Shown piece by piece: positions 21,491 to 33,153 of a DNA stretch of 64,000 nucleotides. Location of the stretch: assembly GCA_000467715.1 (NCBI GenBank), contig AJFK01000620.1, positions 90,747-154,746 of the forward strand, given 5' to 3'. Position numbers and translations under genes: made by a program. The stretch is from Hysterium pulicare CBS 123377. Its lineage: Eukaryota > Ascomycota > Dothideomycetes > Hysteriales > Hysteriaceae. Positions within the stretch are counted from its first letter, which is position 1. Each line of letters begins with the position of its first letter. Below the pieces are notes generated by a model, which was not told the DNA's origin, ran no database searches, and saw only the letters and a program-made list of their open reading frames with translations.

Positions 21491-22112
21491 TCATCTTGGC
21501 CTGCCATAGTGAGATACCAAGGAAATAATATGGAAACAACGTAAGATTAGGAGACCAGACACCGAGAACATTGGGATCTTATAGCAGATCCTGTTGGCTG
21601 GGGTTGATTGCATGCCGGAGTCTGTCTACCGCTAGTCTGGGACGCCTAAGGAGAGACCAACGCTTTCATATCACAGGTATCAACCATTCTTTGGAGAGGA
21701 ATTTGCCATGACTTGGTTTGTTGTCCTACGAAGGCACTTGTGTCCAAGACTAACTAGTTAAAGCGATGAAGAACGCCGGAACACACTAACCAAAAAGCGT
21801 TAACTTGCCCACTTCGCAGGCGACACCTCTCAACCTCACATCTCTCACCATCTTCCAAGTTTCCACAAAACCTCATCCTGGAAAGGTGTCACACAACAAA
21901 ACGTCCATGATTTCAATAAAACATATGCGTAACATGTCTATTATTTCGCCATAGCTTTTGCAGCTGAATTCGGACTACAGTTTTACTCCTGGGAGCGCGA
22001 AAATGGAACGGACCTGACACCCTCATGCAAGGCAACAATTGAAGGAATCCCAAGTCAACGAAATCACCACCTTACTGTTCTCATCCGAAACCCTAGTACG
22101 AGCGACCCGGGT
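21491..22112. other. intergenic region
   Basis: 0.6 kb between the broken GNAT gene and the 3' end of the UDP-glucose dehydrogenase gene. No coding, RNA or repeat feature recognised. Confidence 0.4.
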
Positions 22113-24248
22113 TCAGACTTCAAATGCTACAGGCGAAGTCAGCAAAGGTCTCGATCCGTATCTGATACGTATTTACTCACTTCGAGATCGTCGTCGAGTA
22201 CCTGCTTTACCCATCGACTCAACTCGAAAGCCTAGCATTTCCATCTCTTTCGCGTCGACAACATTTCTTCCGTCAAACACCCATTTCGGCTCGCGCATAT
22301 TGTATGCTATACGAGCCCAGTCCACTGGTTCGAACGCTCTCACCCCACCAGCTTCTCGGGCGGCCTTACAATGCACACACCCATCTGCGCATTCTGCCTG
22401 ATCAATAAGTCTGTCCAGCGGATTAGAAGTGACTGATGCTGCTCTTGCTCTTTTTCTCTCCGTAAAGGCTATGATATCCATTTCTGACGGTTCATGCTTC
22501 AGAACCCATTGATGGTTCGCGGTAGATTGTCTACTGCTTTTCAGAAAGACCGAGGTTGTTTGAGTCTGCGCCGGATATTTGAATTGATCCCAAGGCGTCA
22601 GGACGAGGATTGCACTTGCGTTATGGCAAGCATCGTATGAGTTTGAGTATGCTTCGACGGGTCCCTGGGGTTTCGAAGGTTTGAAATCTGAGGATGGTAC
22701 ATATCGATTGACTTCGTCAATGATGTCAGCAGGCGTGCATCCAGGATCAAAAATCGCAATTTCGGCTGGGCGCTCTGCAAGGAGCGTTTTGATGACTTCG
22801 ATTGCTGGAGATTCGCGCGTGTCGTTCGTATCTTGCTTGAAAGCATACCCAAGAATTGCCAATTTCTTTCCCATTAGCGCACCGTGGAGTTTTGATACAA
22901 CCTTTCCCACGAATCTATCTCTCTGGAACTCATTGATGGACAGCACCGACATCCAGTAATCTCCCACTTCTGGAAGATGAAGTGACCGCGCCAGATACAC
23001 CAAATTGAGGATGTCTTTTTTGAAGCACGACCCCCCGAATCCGATTCCAGCTTTCAGGAACTTGTTTCCAACACGCTTGTCCAATCCAACGGCTTTCGCA
23101 ATTTCGTCGATGTCTGCCCCAGTCTCATCACAGATTGCGCTAATCGTGTTAATACTACTTATACGTTGCGCCAGCATGGCATTGGCGACTAATTTCGAAA
23201 GTTCCGAAGACCACAGATTCACTGTGACAATCTTAGACGGATTCACCCATTTCGCGTAGACATTTTTGAGGGCTGTCGCAGCTGCCAATCCTGAGGGAGT
23301 CTTGGAAGATCCAATGAGGATACGATCCGGATACAGCAAATCTTTGACAGCGGTCCCTTCGGCAAGAAATTCAGGATTGGACAGAATTTCGAAAGGCACT
23401 CCAGGGCGATATAGCGTGAGCTACTCATCCATATCAGTATTTCGCTTGGACAGCTGAAATGAGAATGCTCACTATTTCTCGGATTGTACGTGCTGTTCCA
23501 CAAGGGACAGTGCTCTTCTCGACAATGATCGCGCCAGGCTTCGCTGCCTTCGCTATTGACGTCGTAGCACTTTCAAGAGCAACCAAGTTGGTCGCGGCAC
23601 CAGCCCCAATGCCACTTTGCTTGGTAGGCGTATTGACACTTAGGAAGACAATATCTGCTACGGCGACACATTCCGAAACGTTCGTCGAGAAGTTTAAGTT
23701 CTTTTGCCTAGCGGGCAGAGTAATTTTAACTTCTTCCTCAAGGTCCGACCAAATGGACGTTTCTCTCGTCCCGTCTCGAGCGACTCGCACTAGGTCGATG
23801 AGGCCAGGCTCAGCTACTGGTAGATGTTTCGAGTTCCATTTGCTGATACGACTATCATCTAGATCAACTACGGTGACCTGGATGTGAGGGTTTTGAAACG
23901 CAATCACTGCCGCAGTTGGCCCTCCTGTGTTCAATTGTTAAGTCAGTCAATTGCGAGTTCTTCTATCAGTCTCTTGATGCCACTTATAGAGGGCTTTGGA
24001 CGGCGCAGGAGCAGGGGAATGGAAGGGAGCCTACCAACATAACCTGCGCCAACACAGCAGATGTTTTTCACTCTCGAGACGTTTGTGTTCTGTTCCTCAC
24101 TGGTGAGGACTCCTACGTAAGGATCTGCACGGGTTTTAGGGTAGTCCGGGCATTTCTCTTGTATGAACTCTGGAGATGGAGCTCTTGACCATCCTACTGA
24201 GGTGTTTGGTGTCGAACAATCTGATGAAGCCCCGTCGTAAGAGGACAT
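22113..24248 (-). CDS. UDP-glucose 6-dehydrogenase
   Basis: Four exons: 24248-24035, 23924-23473, 23420-22181 and 22126-22113, 639 residues. The first splice completes the NAD-binding VGAGYVGGPTAAVIAF motif; the second joins ARTIREI to LTLYRPGVPFEILSNPEFLAEG. The catalytic cysteine is in GFGGSCFKKDI near residue 354; the C-terminal UDP-binding domain has KKLAILGYAFKQDTNDTRESP and ends with YNMREPKWVFDGRNVVD. It makes UDP-glucuronate from UDP-glucose with 2 NAD+, in the cytosol. A ~60-residue insert before the final block contains two close Cys (CADGCVHC). The 54-nt last intron (GTGAGT..CTGAC..TAG) leads to a 14-nt terminal exon; unspliced, the protein would end at 22173. A GH12 and a GT2 gene follow. 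Confidence 0.9.
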
Positions 24249-25323
24249 AATGAATGAGGTATTAGAATACTAAGGCAATGCAGGGACGGGTGATTCGAAT
24301 TGTGAATGTCGTAAGAAGCTTGGTAAATACAAGTAAGGGGGGGCTGCGACCCTGACAATTTAACAGGAACGCGGTTATCAGATCAGTGAATCACATCCAC
24401 ATCCCTTTTATCGGACAATATGGGGCCATCCTCTCGATCCCTGGCCTACTGCTTGGATTGTCTTCAAAGCACGGCCGTTTCCCAAACATGCAATTCCGAT
24501 GCACTTGGCTCAGCCTTCCAAGTGTCAACGCAACGAAGGCCCAGCAATATCGAATTCGGCTCAACATGCAACGCAGCGTCGAATAGGCGTCCAATGCACG
24601 GTTACAATAATTCACCCAGTTCTGGAGGCCCTTTTCGACCAACGGACCGCAGATCATGGGCAGATTGCCGTTGGCCTAGGAGGGCCAGTTATGAAAAGTG
24701 GTTGATAATGCATGGCGGATGCATGCACAGGCCGAAAATCTTCAGCCGCAGCAGTTTTCGAAGGCATTGTGGCCAGCCAATGTGGTCGTGGACAGCTTAT
24801 GGCCACGGGAAATAGCGACGCATACGGCTGAAAAGAGAGACAGTTGTTTGACCTTGCATACAGGATGATCGTCCCGATATATGGCAGTAGGGACTTCCCG
24901 AGAGCCAGTACGGTGGTGTTCCTGCATGCTTTCACCGCATGGGTGTTTCACGGCCCGCGAAAAACCCCCACCTGCCACCCGAGATTGCTAGCGCCACCCT
25001 CATCTGCAAGGTGAGCGGCCACCCTGCCACGCGCTTCACCACACCACGCCTGTTGCACGCATCCACCTGTGCACCCATGCATTTCTAGAGACGCACGCAA
25101 CTCCTGACGGCAGTGCGTCGGACGGAGGAATGGCACGCTTTCACCGACGTCGCGCACAGGTGGAGTATATTCAATGCCGACACTGCAGGACACGAAACCC
25201 GTGCGCACGAAAGGTTTCCTGGATAGATTGTTCCACCGCGTTCAACTCTGCGATGGTCGCAACGGCTTTCACATTTGACAGACTGGCGCCATGGCAGCTT
25301 CTTCTCCTCTTCATTCAACAATT
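24249..25323. other. divergent promoter region
   Basis: 1.1 kb between the UDP-glucose dehydrogenase start and the GH12 start, transcribed away from each other, so it could carry shared regulatory sites. ORFs of 65-130 codons here overlap on both strands and resemble nothing I know. Confidence 0.4.
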
Positions 25324-26477
25324 ATGCGTGCCTTTTTACACCTTTGCTGTTCGACAACAGTGCTTGTCCTAGCCCAAAGCTCCTCCGCTCACAAGCATCA
25401 CAGTAGTAGTTCAGTGGCACCCTCCAGCACCAGCTCTTTCAATGCTCACATCACCAATGCCGTTATGCTATGTGGGCAATATGATGCCTACAACACTTCG
25501 ACGGGAGATCTTACATGTTAGTATAAGGAGATCCGCCTAGTTTGTTCCGCTTCTGACCGCATTCCAAGTCAATTCCGATGCGTGGAATCAAGTCAAGTCT
25601 GGGGGGCAATGTGTTACCGTATGTCATACGAGGTCTCGTAGGCTGCCGATACATGCTTACAAAGGCAGGTTGACAAAAACGGAACGACTTTCCAAGCTAC
25701 CTGGAACTGGCAATCCGATGCTGGACAAGTCCATTCGTTTCCCCACGTCAAATTCAACTCACCTTCGTTGCCGGTTGCATTCTCTAACATCTCTTCCGTT
25801 GAGCTAACGACACATTGGGCAATGGCTCCAAGCTCTTCGACGGGGATTGGAGATGATGCAGTCGGTCTGGATAAGATCAGCGCTGTTGCTAATGTTGCCC
25901 TGGACATGTTCGCCGATGCTGATCCCACCAATGCACAAAGTGAAGTTGATGCGAACTTCGAGATCATGATCTGGTTTGGATCTTTCGGAGACCCCAAACC
26001 ACTGGGATTCTCAGCTGGCAGTGCTTGCTGGAACCAAACTTTAGGCGACGTGATATTGTATGTTCTATCTCTGGCCAGCGTCCATTATTCTCGGGTTACT
26101 GAAAGGTGCACAGTCAACTTTATAGTGGGAAGAACTCCCGTGGACATCGCGTCTACTCTTGGATCTCACCAATCAATATGAACGACTTCAATGAGGATAT
26201 ATCTCCTCTGATTCAAGCGCTTTGGCGCAACGATCTCATTCCTCAGGATGCATTTCTCGGGTTGGTGGAGTTTGGTTCTGAGGCCTTTTACTCGAATCAG
26301 AACGTGACATTTACTGTCTCCCAATTTGGATTAAACATGACTGCAGGCTCCAGTCCAATGTTGAACGTGACGAAGGCTCCGAAATCATGCAGCAAGTCCA
26401 CGGCATCGACTTACCAGACATCTGTGTCGATTCTACTTTTCCTAGCTGGCACGTTTTCTATGCTGATCATGCTTTGA
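25324..26477 (+). CDS. GH12 family beta-glucanase, secreted, probably membrane/GPI-anchored
   Basis: Four exons, 25324-25516, 25569-25618, 25669-26057 and 26114-26477, encode 331 residues. The N-terminus is a signal peptide (MRAFLHLCCSTTVLVLA), followed by a Ser/His-rich linker. GH12 signatures: CGQYDAYN, SGGQCVT joined by splicing to VDKNGTTFQATWNW, the nucleophile Glu in FEIMIWFGSFG, and the acid/base Glu in VEFGSEAF. The C-terminus is Ser-rich, then a hydrophobic ~20-residue tail, as in GPI-anchored wall proteins. Family knowledge: GH12 enzymes cleave beta-1,4-glucan, xyloglucan or mixed-linkage glucan. The ATG at 25291 is in frame but would add nine residues before the signal peptide. It lies between UDP-glucose dehydrogenase and a glucan-synthase-like gene, suggesting a role in remodelling self glucan (inference). 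Confidence 0.82.
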
Positions 26478-27853
26478 GCATGGAAATTTTGCATCAACAC
26501 CGGTGGCAAGGGACGTCCGTAACTCTCGGGAAGCAAAGCTCAAGGGCCTTTCGCAATTGCAAGCATTCATTATCTAAGCTTCCAAATGAACTAAGCATGC
26601 AGTATCACATGCAATCCGGCTCGAGTCAAACCGAAAGGGGAAACAGAGACGGAAGAGTAGACGTCGTGTTATCGTTGATGTGGTACGACCAGGATTTCGG
26701 AACATCAACAAGTGGCTTACGCTCTTCAATCTCCGTCGCCCGGCGGCCCGACCTGTAATGCGGCTTCTCAAGCGACTCCCCCCGTACGCCTTGATAAGCG
26801 TGCATGTGGAGAGGCTGAACAGCACAAGCCCAGGTGAAACCCACGCCAGGAACCAGCTCGCTGCTGTTCCAATCATCCGACTTTGCCTCATCGCGACTGT
26901 GCGACGTGGCGACACTAACGCCATGGCTCAACATTTCCGCCTGCATGAGCAGAAGCTTGACGGCTTGCTGAAGGACCTTTCCCTGCGAGACATCTCCGAT
27001 GCTGCGATGCTCGCGGGCGAAGCAGAGGAAGAGTCTAGTCCCGATTCGCTTCAAGCTTATTATTGGGGCTTGGCCCACTTTGTGATCGCTTTGGCGCTAG
27101 CGAACGTCGGGCTGATCCTAATAAAACGCAGCTTTTCCTGTCTTCCAATATCAACATCATCTGGGCAGTAATCACCAAGCGCGCGCTGGCAAAATCTCGT
27201 TATGCAGGCCAGCCTATCCGTCCCGACGTCCAATACGCCGCATGCGTCCAGCCACAAGCTTGCACTGCCTGCTGCAGCTGCGTTAAAGCTTCTCGGCATG
27301 CATGATTTCAACACCTATCACACCCGAACCAATTTGGCCGGACTTTCTCTCAGATCAAAAGAGCTTGTGTAGTATTTCCGAACATCCTTCTGCCGTGCTT
27401 CAAAAGCCGAAAGGCCATTCAATAAGGATGCAAGGAGTGGGACCAGAACAGTGGGAATTTTTCCCCGTGTAACGAGTACGATCTCATGATGGTCATGTCC
27501 ATTTCTATGATACTGGCAGACCATTGCCAACAATTACCTCTGTATGTCCAATTCAAGATCAAGGTGGCGTAATCCTCCATGGTATTCATGCAGGATCTGC
27601 ATATAAGGAATTCGGACTCCCCCACCTCAGGCATGAAGAGTACGACAGACTAGGCCTAAGACTTCTCCAAGCTAGGCTTGAGCACTAATTCACATAACAG
27701 ACCATTCTCACTTGCTTCTAATAGCTCGGAGCATGGCCCCGTTTGCCAATACTTTCTAGATCTTCAAGCCTGCCTTTTCTTCCATTCCTTCGCTTACTCC
27801 TGCAGAACATTCCAATTGTTCCCTTGCATTCGTTTATTTTTCATATCTTCAAG
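26478..27853. other. long intergenic region with unassigned ORFs
   Basis: 1.4 kb upstream of the GT2 gene. Two overlapping antiparallel frames of about 150-163 codons (26680-27171 plus, 26626-27078 minus) have no recognised domain and at most one can be real. The plus-strand one contains a possible hydrophobic helix near its end. I do not call either as a gene. Confidence 0.3.
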
Positions 27854-30091
27854 ATGCGGTCCTCAAGAAATAGTAGTCCATCGTCGTCTCCTTCAATTAA
27901 TGGGCCTCCCGCAATGGGTCCCGAGCGAACGCTGTCATCTCCAAATCCGCCGCAAAAAGCTCACATATCGAGGGAATCATTAGCCAATTCGTCCCGGAAT
28001 CCATTCGACCACGATGAATATATAATTGATTCGTCTTCAAGCGAGGCAAGATCCTCGAGATACTCGTTACCTGCCTCAAATGCGAGTCGAGATGGAGCAA
28101 CCACTCCTGCGTTTGACGAAATAGTACGTCTTGATCCAGATACCGAATGACTTTTCTAACAACAATATTTGTCAGTTACCAGTACCGCCGATGAGCGTCG
28201 ATGTTGTGGAGGCCTATAACGAGAAGCATAATGACCAGGACGTCGAAGCGCAAACAACCCAGCAATATCGCACGGCAGCCACCACAAAAGATCCGGAGAA
28301 ACAAGACCTCGACACTACTACCCCACATGCTCTGCCACACAAGAGGCCAGGGATCTTTCGAAGAGTGTATAACAAATTCCGTGCAGCGTACGCACCTGTG
28401 GTTGACGCGCCTCTCGTGCTTCCCACTTGCCCTACCGACGAGGAGAAATACTGCTACTTGCATACAAATCGTTACCCTTTGTACATCCTCGGTATATTCT
28501 CCTTTCTAAGTCTCTCCGCAGGCATGTGGCTGTTCACCGTGTGCTCTTACGTATTTGCTTGGTTTGGATTGTTTGTATTCGCGTTACAACTCTATCTAGT
28601 AATATCCTACTTTGTCGGAGTTGTGGGCAAGGACTATGACTTTGCAGGCCATGTCCAAACCTTAGCAACGCATGCGGTCACCAATCAGAATGCCCCGACA
28701 GTTGACATCTTCTTACCCTGCTGCAAGGAACCCATGGAGATCTTGGAGAATACATACAAGCATATTCAGGCCCTCGACTATCCGCAAGACAAACTCCAAG
28801 TACATGTCATGGATGACGGAAATCTCGAGGCCGTCAAAGAGCTCGCCAGCCGGTACGGCTTCAACTATTCAGTTCGCGACGATCGACCGCGACTGAAGAA
28901 GGCAGGAAATCTCCGCTGGCACTTCACTCGAACGTCAGGAGAGTTTTTTGTCATCTACGACGCGGACTTTTGCCCCAGACCCGACTTTCTCAAAGAGCTC
29001 ATACCCGAACACCTTGCCGACGACAAGACGGCAATTATCCAAACGCCTCAATTCTTCAGAGTCAGCGATGACCAGACTTGGGTCGAGCAAGGTGCGGGTG
29101 CTACTCAAGAGCTCTTCTATCGTGTCGTGGAGGTGAATCGGAACAGATGGGGCGCATCGATATGCGTTGGTAGCAATGCTGTGTACCGACGAGCGGCGCT
29201 AGAGGAAGTCGGCGGTACGGCTGAGATTGGCTTTTCGGAAGATGTTCATACTGGGTAAGTATTTTGACAAAATGATGTAGTGGAGCCCCTCTGACATACT
29301 GGACTAGATTTGGCGCCGTCAACCGGGGGTGGAAAGTCAAATACATCCCCCTCTGCCTTGCAACGGGAGTCTGCCCTGATACGCCCCGCGCCTTCTTTTC
29401 GCAGCAAATGCGCTGGTGTATGGGTTCTACCACCTTACTCAGCAATCCAGAGTTCTGGAAATCGAAACTTACCTTCGTTCAGAAAGTGTGCTACCTTTGT
29501 GGTGAGTAGTTCTCTATCGATAGTTCCCACTTCCCCGTACCCATTATTCCCACCAAGCCTAAGTACCTCATGCTCGCATGAACAACCCGACTGACATGGA
29601 AACCAGGGTTTCTCTATTACTCAGCTGTCGCCCTCTCCATCTTCATCTCCCCAATCCCCGGCATCCTCCTCCTCTGGTTTCGCCCCGAATTCTTCAAATA
29701 CTACAACCTCGCCTTCGCCATCCCCTCCATTGTCTACGGCCTCCTTCTCTTCCACTTCTGGGCCAAAGCCCACTACGGCCTCAACGTCCAACACATCATG
29801 GTCATCCAATCCTACGCTTACCTGACCGCCATAAAAGATCGCATACTAGGCAGAGGCCTAGCTTGGGTCCCCAGTGGAGGCAACTCCAAGGGACATAAGG
29901 GGAATAATAAATATCGAAACATGAGGCTACTTTGTTGGGCGTGGACGATTTTAGTCGTTGGCGGCTTGATCGGGGCGTGTATTTATCGGATCGGCTTTAA
30001 GGGGGTGAAGTGGTATAACGCCTTACCGCTCATGATTTTGAACGCGTATAATCTCTACATTGCGCATCCATTCCTTTTGCATTGCGGTTGA
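27854..30091 (+). CDS. GT2 family cellulose-synthase-like processive glucan synthase
   Basis: Four exons, 27854-28123, 28176-29254, 29308-29501 and 29607-30091, encode 675 residues. The N-terminal ~170 residues are Ser-rich and cytosolic; two transmembrane helices follow (~200-250). The catalytic loop has the family's aspartates: VDIFLPCC, VHVMDDGN, IYDADFCPRP, the base motif FSEDVHTG, and QQMRW (QxxRW) on exon 3, all needed for processive beta-glycan synthesis. At least four helices lie C-terminal. No UDP-glucose/chitin class hallmark (QRRRW, myosin domain) is present, so it is not a chitin synthase. It resembles fungal CelA/Tft1-type enzymes linked to beta-1,3;1,4-glucan (family knowledge, from memory). 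The product could be cellulose-like or mixed-linkage glucan. Plasma-membrane location expected. Confidence 0.82.
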
Positions 30092-30567
30092 TGAAGGGAG
30101 GGAAGGACATGCTGGTCTTGGTCGAGGTAGAGGAAAAGATAGACTTCGTTTCGGTTCTCTATCTCTAATTACTTATAGATTAATTTTATGGGGGGATGAA
30201 TGTTTGCTAGAAAATTCCTTCCTTTTTAGATAATATTTTATATTGTATATTTTTACTCGAAGATAGAAAGGAATAGATCTCTCTGCTGTATCTAATAATG
30301 ACGAGGGCTCTTGGTTTCCGTGAGGTGAGAAGCGAATTGTCATTATTTCGTAGCTAGGTACATGTTCTGACATCCAAGATCTTAGCGCACAGGGTCATCC
30401 TACGCGTCAACTCAACCGTACAATAGCATCGCCAATCTAGTCCCTCAGCGCAATTGCCACAAGACTCTTCCTCGAGCATTAGTCACGGTCGTTCTCATAT
30501 TTCGGTGCGGTAAGGTAGGGGAAGACGGATCAATCATTTGGAGAATACACAGGAGGTTTGTACAAGT
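30092..30567. other. convergent intergenic region
   Basis: 3' flanks of the GT2 and citrate-carrier genes; AT-rich at 30165-30260, consistent with polyadenylation signals. Confidence 0.4.
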
Positions 30568-31782
30568 TTATTCATCTGTCTCTAATTTGTGCTGTACTTT
30601 CGCGAACATGGGATTCAAAATCTTGGCAGCGGTTTCGTATGAAGTGAAAAGAATACCCCCACTGAAAACCGTCCGGCCTAATCGCATAGTCGTCCCTTTC
30701 CAGAAGCCTCTAACTCCATAATCGAGCACAACACTCTTGACAGCTTCAGCAGTGCTGGCTCCCTTTGCACTCTGCGATCTCGTCTTGATGACATCGAAAG
30801 GCTGAGACAACAACGTGGTCACGGTGCCCGCCACAGCGCCATTCCCAAAATTGGTGGCCGTGGTCTGGGGAATATCCCGGGTGGTCTCAAAGTCCTTGAG
30901 GATGTTGTACGTACCCATGCGAAACGCCGTCGCGGATGCCTGCTTCAGAGTGGTACCGGCGAAGCCCCGGTACAGACCCAGGAAACCGTTCTCCTGGTAG
31001 ATGGTCTTGACGGCGTGCCATCCGGAGCGAAACCGTTTTTCGTTTCGGGCGTCGTCGATTAGAGCCGTCTTGATGCGCTCGGTTGGTGTGACGGCTGTTG
31101 CACTTGCCACGACGCCTGCAACCATTCCAGCGAGGACGTTGCGGAGTGGGGATAAGGTACCGGTCTGGGGATCGGCGAATGCATTTTTGATGCTGTCGAA
31201 GAAGAGAAAACGAACGCCGTCCTTACCGATGGAACCCTGAAGGTGTTTTTGTTATGGCACAAATCGTTGAAAGAGACAGAGAAGGTGTGAAACCGAGCCA
31301 TGGATAGACGGGAAAACGATACCCGAGACATGTGGACCGTGAAGTCGACGATGAGTGTAACGACATGAGAAGAAGGGCCGTTGAATGTGCAACGCCAGAA
31401 GTAACATACCACAACGAGGGCTCCGCAACCTTTGTAGAGAGCACGTATACCTTCTTTCTGGTATACTTGTGTAACGACGAGAAACGGATTGCGCGGCGTG
31501 GGTATGCCCTTTTGATTGCGCAATTGTACTCGAGTCTTTGCGAATTCGAGCGGATACTGAAACAATTAGCATGCAGACATTATCATAACAGCAGCAATAG
31601 AGGCATTGGTTGACATACAGATACTCCGGCTTCGATGCCTCCGGCAACACCTCCGGCAAGCAAAGATACTATAGGAGGCGTTTTGGTATCCTGTGCGACG
31701 TATCAATTGACGGACCTTTTCATGGCATAGCATCCCGAAGTTCTAGAGTAGACCATACATTTGCCCCAGACGTTGAAACCAT
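30568..31782 (-). CDS. ctp1: mitochondrial tricarboxylate (citrate) carrier
   Basis: Four exons, 31782-31759 (24 nt), 31690-31619 (72 nt), 31556-31410 and 31236-30568, encode 303 residues. Mitochondrial carrier signatures P-x-[DE]-x-x-[KR] occur in the repeats: YPLEFAKTRVQLR, TPTERIKTALIDD and QPFDVIKTRSQS. Citrate-carrier-specific blocks such as LYRGFAGTTLKQASATAFRMG and SIGKDGVRFLFFDS are present. Six transmembrane helices are expected; it exchanges citrate for malate or another dicarboxylate across the inner membrane, feeding cytosolic acetyl-CoA. The smallest exons are predicted from phase and homology; the 8-codon first exon (MVSTSGAN) is the least certain part. Confidence 0.9.
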
Positions 31783-32236
31783 GAGAAATAAGGAACGATA
31801 GAGATGAATGGTGTCTCGTCTTCCACGCGGATGACGCTGATATCGCGTCGGATCTAGTACCTCGGGAAGAGTTCGAGTCTAATCTTAATCGGGTTAACTT
31901 CTAGGGTCATGTTTTGGCCGGCTCCTGTCCCCAACTTCTTCGTCTCATCGAACAAGTAGATGTATGCAAAGCTCTCTTATATATGCCTATTGCTTGCTCA
32001 GAAAGAGAATATACGCTTAAATAAGTAACGTGCATCCAACCATAACGCAAAACCGGCCGTAGCAGAAAACACCGTCAGTATTTTGACTTCGCAGCATTCG
32101 CAAGCTTACACGCGTCTTAGTTTTTGCGGCATTGCCCTTGAGTAATATGCCAAGATGAGTTCTGAACCCCTATAACTATGCCGATACGAAAAATACGTTG
32201 TAACGTTCATAGTTGCAAATGGTAACGTCTTGAAGG
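31783..32236. other. intergenic region
   Basis: Upstream of the citrate carrier and downstream of the SnoaL-like gene. No feature recognised. Confidence 0.4.
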
Positions 32237-32701
32237 TTATCCATGGAGAACCGCTCTATCACCCGTAGTCCACAGAATCTTTATCTCCCACTTCTTGATC
32301 TTCCACAAGCCATCGTTGCTATCCTTGACAAGATCCATAAAGTACAAGCACGACGCCGTGTACGAGGTGTCCTCTGGTTTGAGCGCATCGTCCGGCCGAA
32401 CATGATACGCGAGCGAGTGGGCGGTCATAGATGCCGTGTCCGCGCCGTCCTTCAGCTCAACGCGGATATTGCTGGTGAGATGCGTGGTGACCAGGACGAA
32501 GACCCTGCCAAAGAAGTCGCTGACCGCGGTCCAGCCCTCGAGAGTAATTGGACCGGCGACAACAGCCATGCTCTCGTTCTTCAAGCATCCTGACTCGAAC
32601 AGGTCCCAGTTGTTGCTGTCGATACCGAGGATGCAGCGGTGGAGAGCATCTACGACGGCTTCGCGTGGGCTAAGTGCTGTGAGTGTGACTTGGTCGGCCA
32701 T
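32237..32701 (-). CDS. SnoaL/NTF2-like fold protein
   Basis: A single-exon 154-residue frame. The arrangement, an N-terminal helix (SPREAVVDALHRCILGID), NNWDLFESGCL, then beta strands with AHSLAYHV, and TSYTASCLYFMDLVK followed by GLWKIKKWEIKILWTTGD, is that of SnoaL_4/NTF2-like alpha+beta cones. Family knowledge: such small proteins include dehydratases, cyclases and polyketide-modifying enzymes, plus many non-enzymatic members. No catalytic set can be assigned here. No signal peptide or membrane segment. Neighbours do not form an obvious pathway with it. Confidence 0.7.
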   Translation of the reverse strand: MADQVTLTALSPREAVVDALHRCILGIDSNNWDLFESGCLKNESMAVVAGPITLEGWTAVSDFFGRVFVLVTTHLTSNIRVELKDGADTASMTAHSLAYHVRPDDALKPEDTSYTASCLYFMDLVKDSNDGLWKIKKWEIKILWTTGDRAVLHG

Positions 32702-33153
32702 TGCGTCGAGCGCAGTGGACTAAAGACTTCTTGGCTAGAAGATGGTTATTGTGAGAATTGATCTTACCTTGCAGCAGATAAGCTTTATATTTAGTTCTAT
32801 CCGAACTATCACTGTAAAGTAACGATACGTTGAGCTAACACGGATTTACCGGATTTAAAAGATGGGAATGAAGAAGGCTAGGATTTACCGGAGTTACAAG
32901 ACGAGAACAAAGTACTATGCGCACACCTCTAATGTGTAGAAGTAGCCACAATATACTCTTCATACATAAACAAAGCTCGATGTGTGCGCAGGGTTATAGT
33001 TACTTGAAGTCAAAGTACCCCTGGTTTTCCGGCACGCGTGGATGGACGTCAGATCCAGAGTACAAACTGACACCACCAGGGCTCGCATCTCAATTACCGA
33101 CTTCCATCTCCATTACATATATTTATTTCTCTCCATACATAGAGTAGCAAGTA
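32702..33153. other. intergenic region
   Basis: AT-rich 0.45 kb upstream of the SnoaL-like gene; 32830-32900 contains a near-direct repeat of a GGATTTACCGGA-type word. No gene seen. Confidence 0.4.

Noticed and set aside
26626-27171. Overlapping antiparallel ORFs of 150 and 163 codons upstream of the GT2 gene
   Set aside because: Neither has a family signature, splice-supported extension or signal peptide; at most one can be real. Left as unassigned sequence.
27854-30091. GT2 enzyme as a chitin synthase or hyaluronan synthase
   Set aside because: The catalytic motif is QQMRW rather than the chitin-synthase QRRRW, and the N-terminal and membrane layout fit cellulose-synthase-like enzymes better.
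31252-31659. 135-codon minus-strand ORF across the citrate carrier
   Set aside because: It is a shadow frame running through two introns and an exon of the carrier gene.
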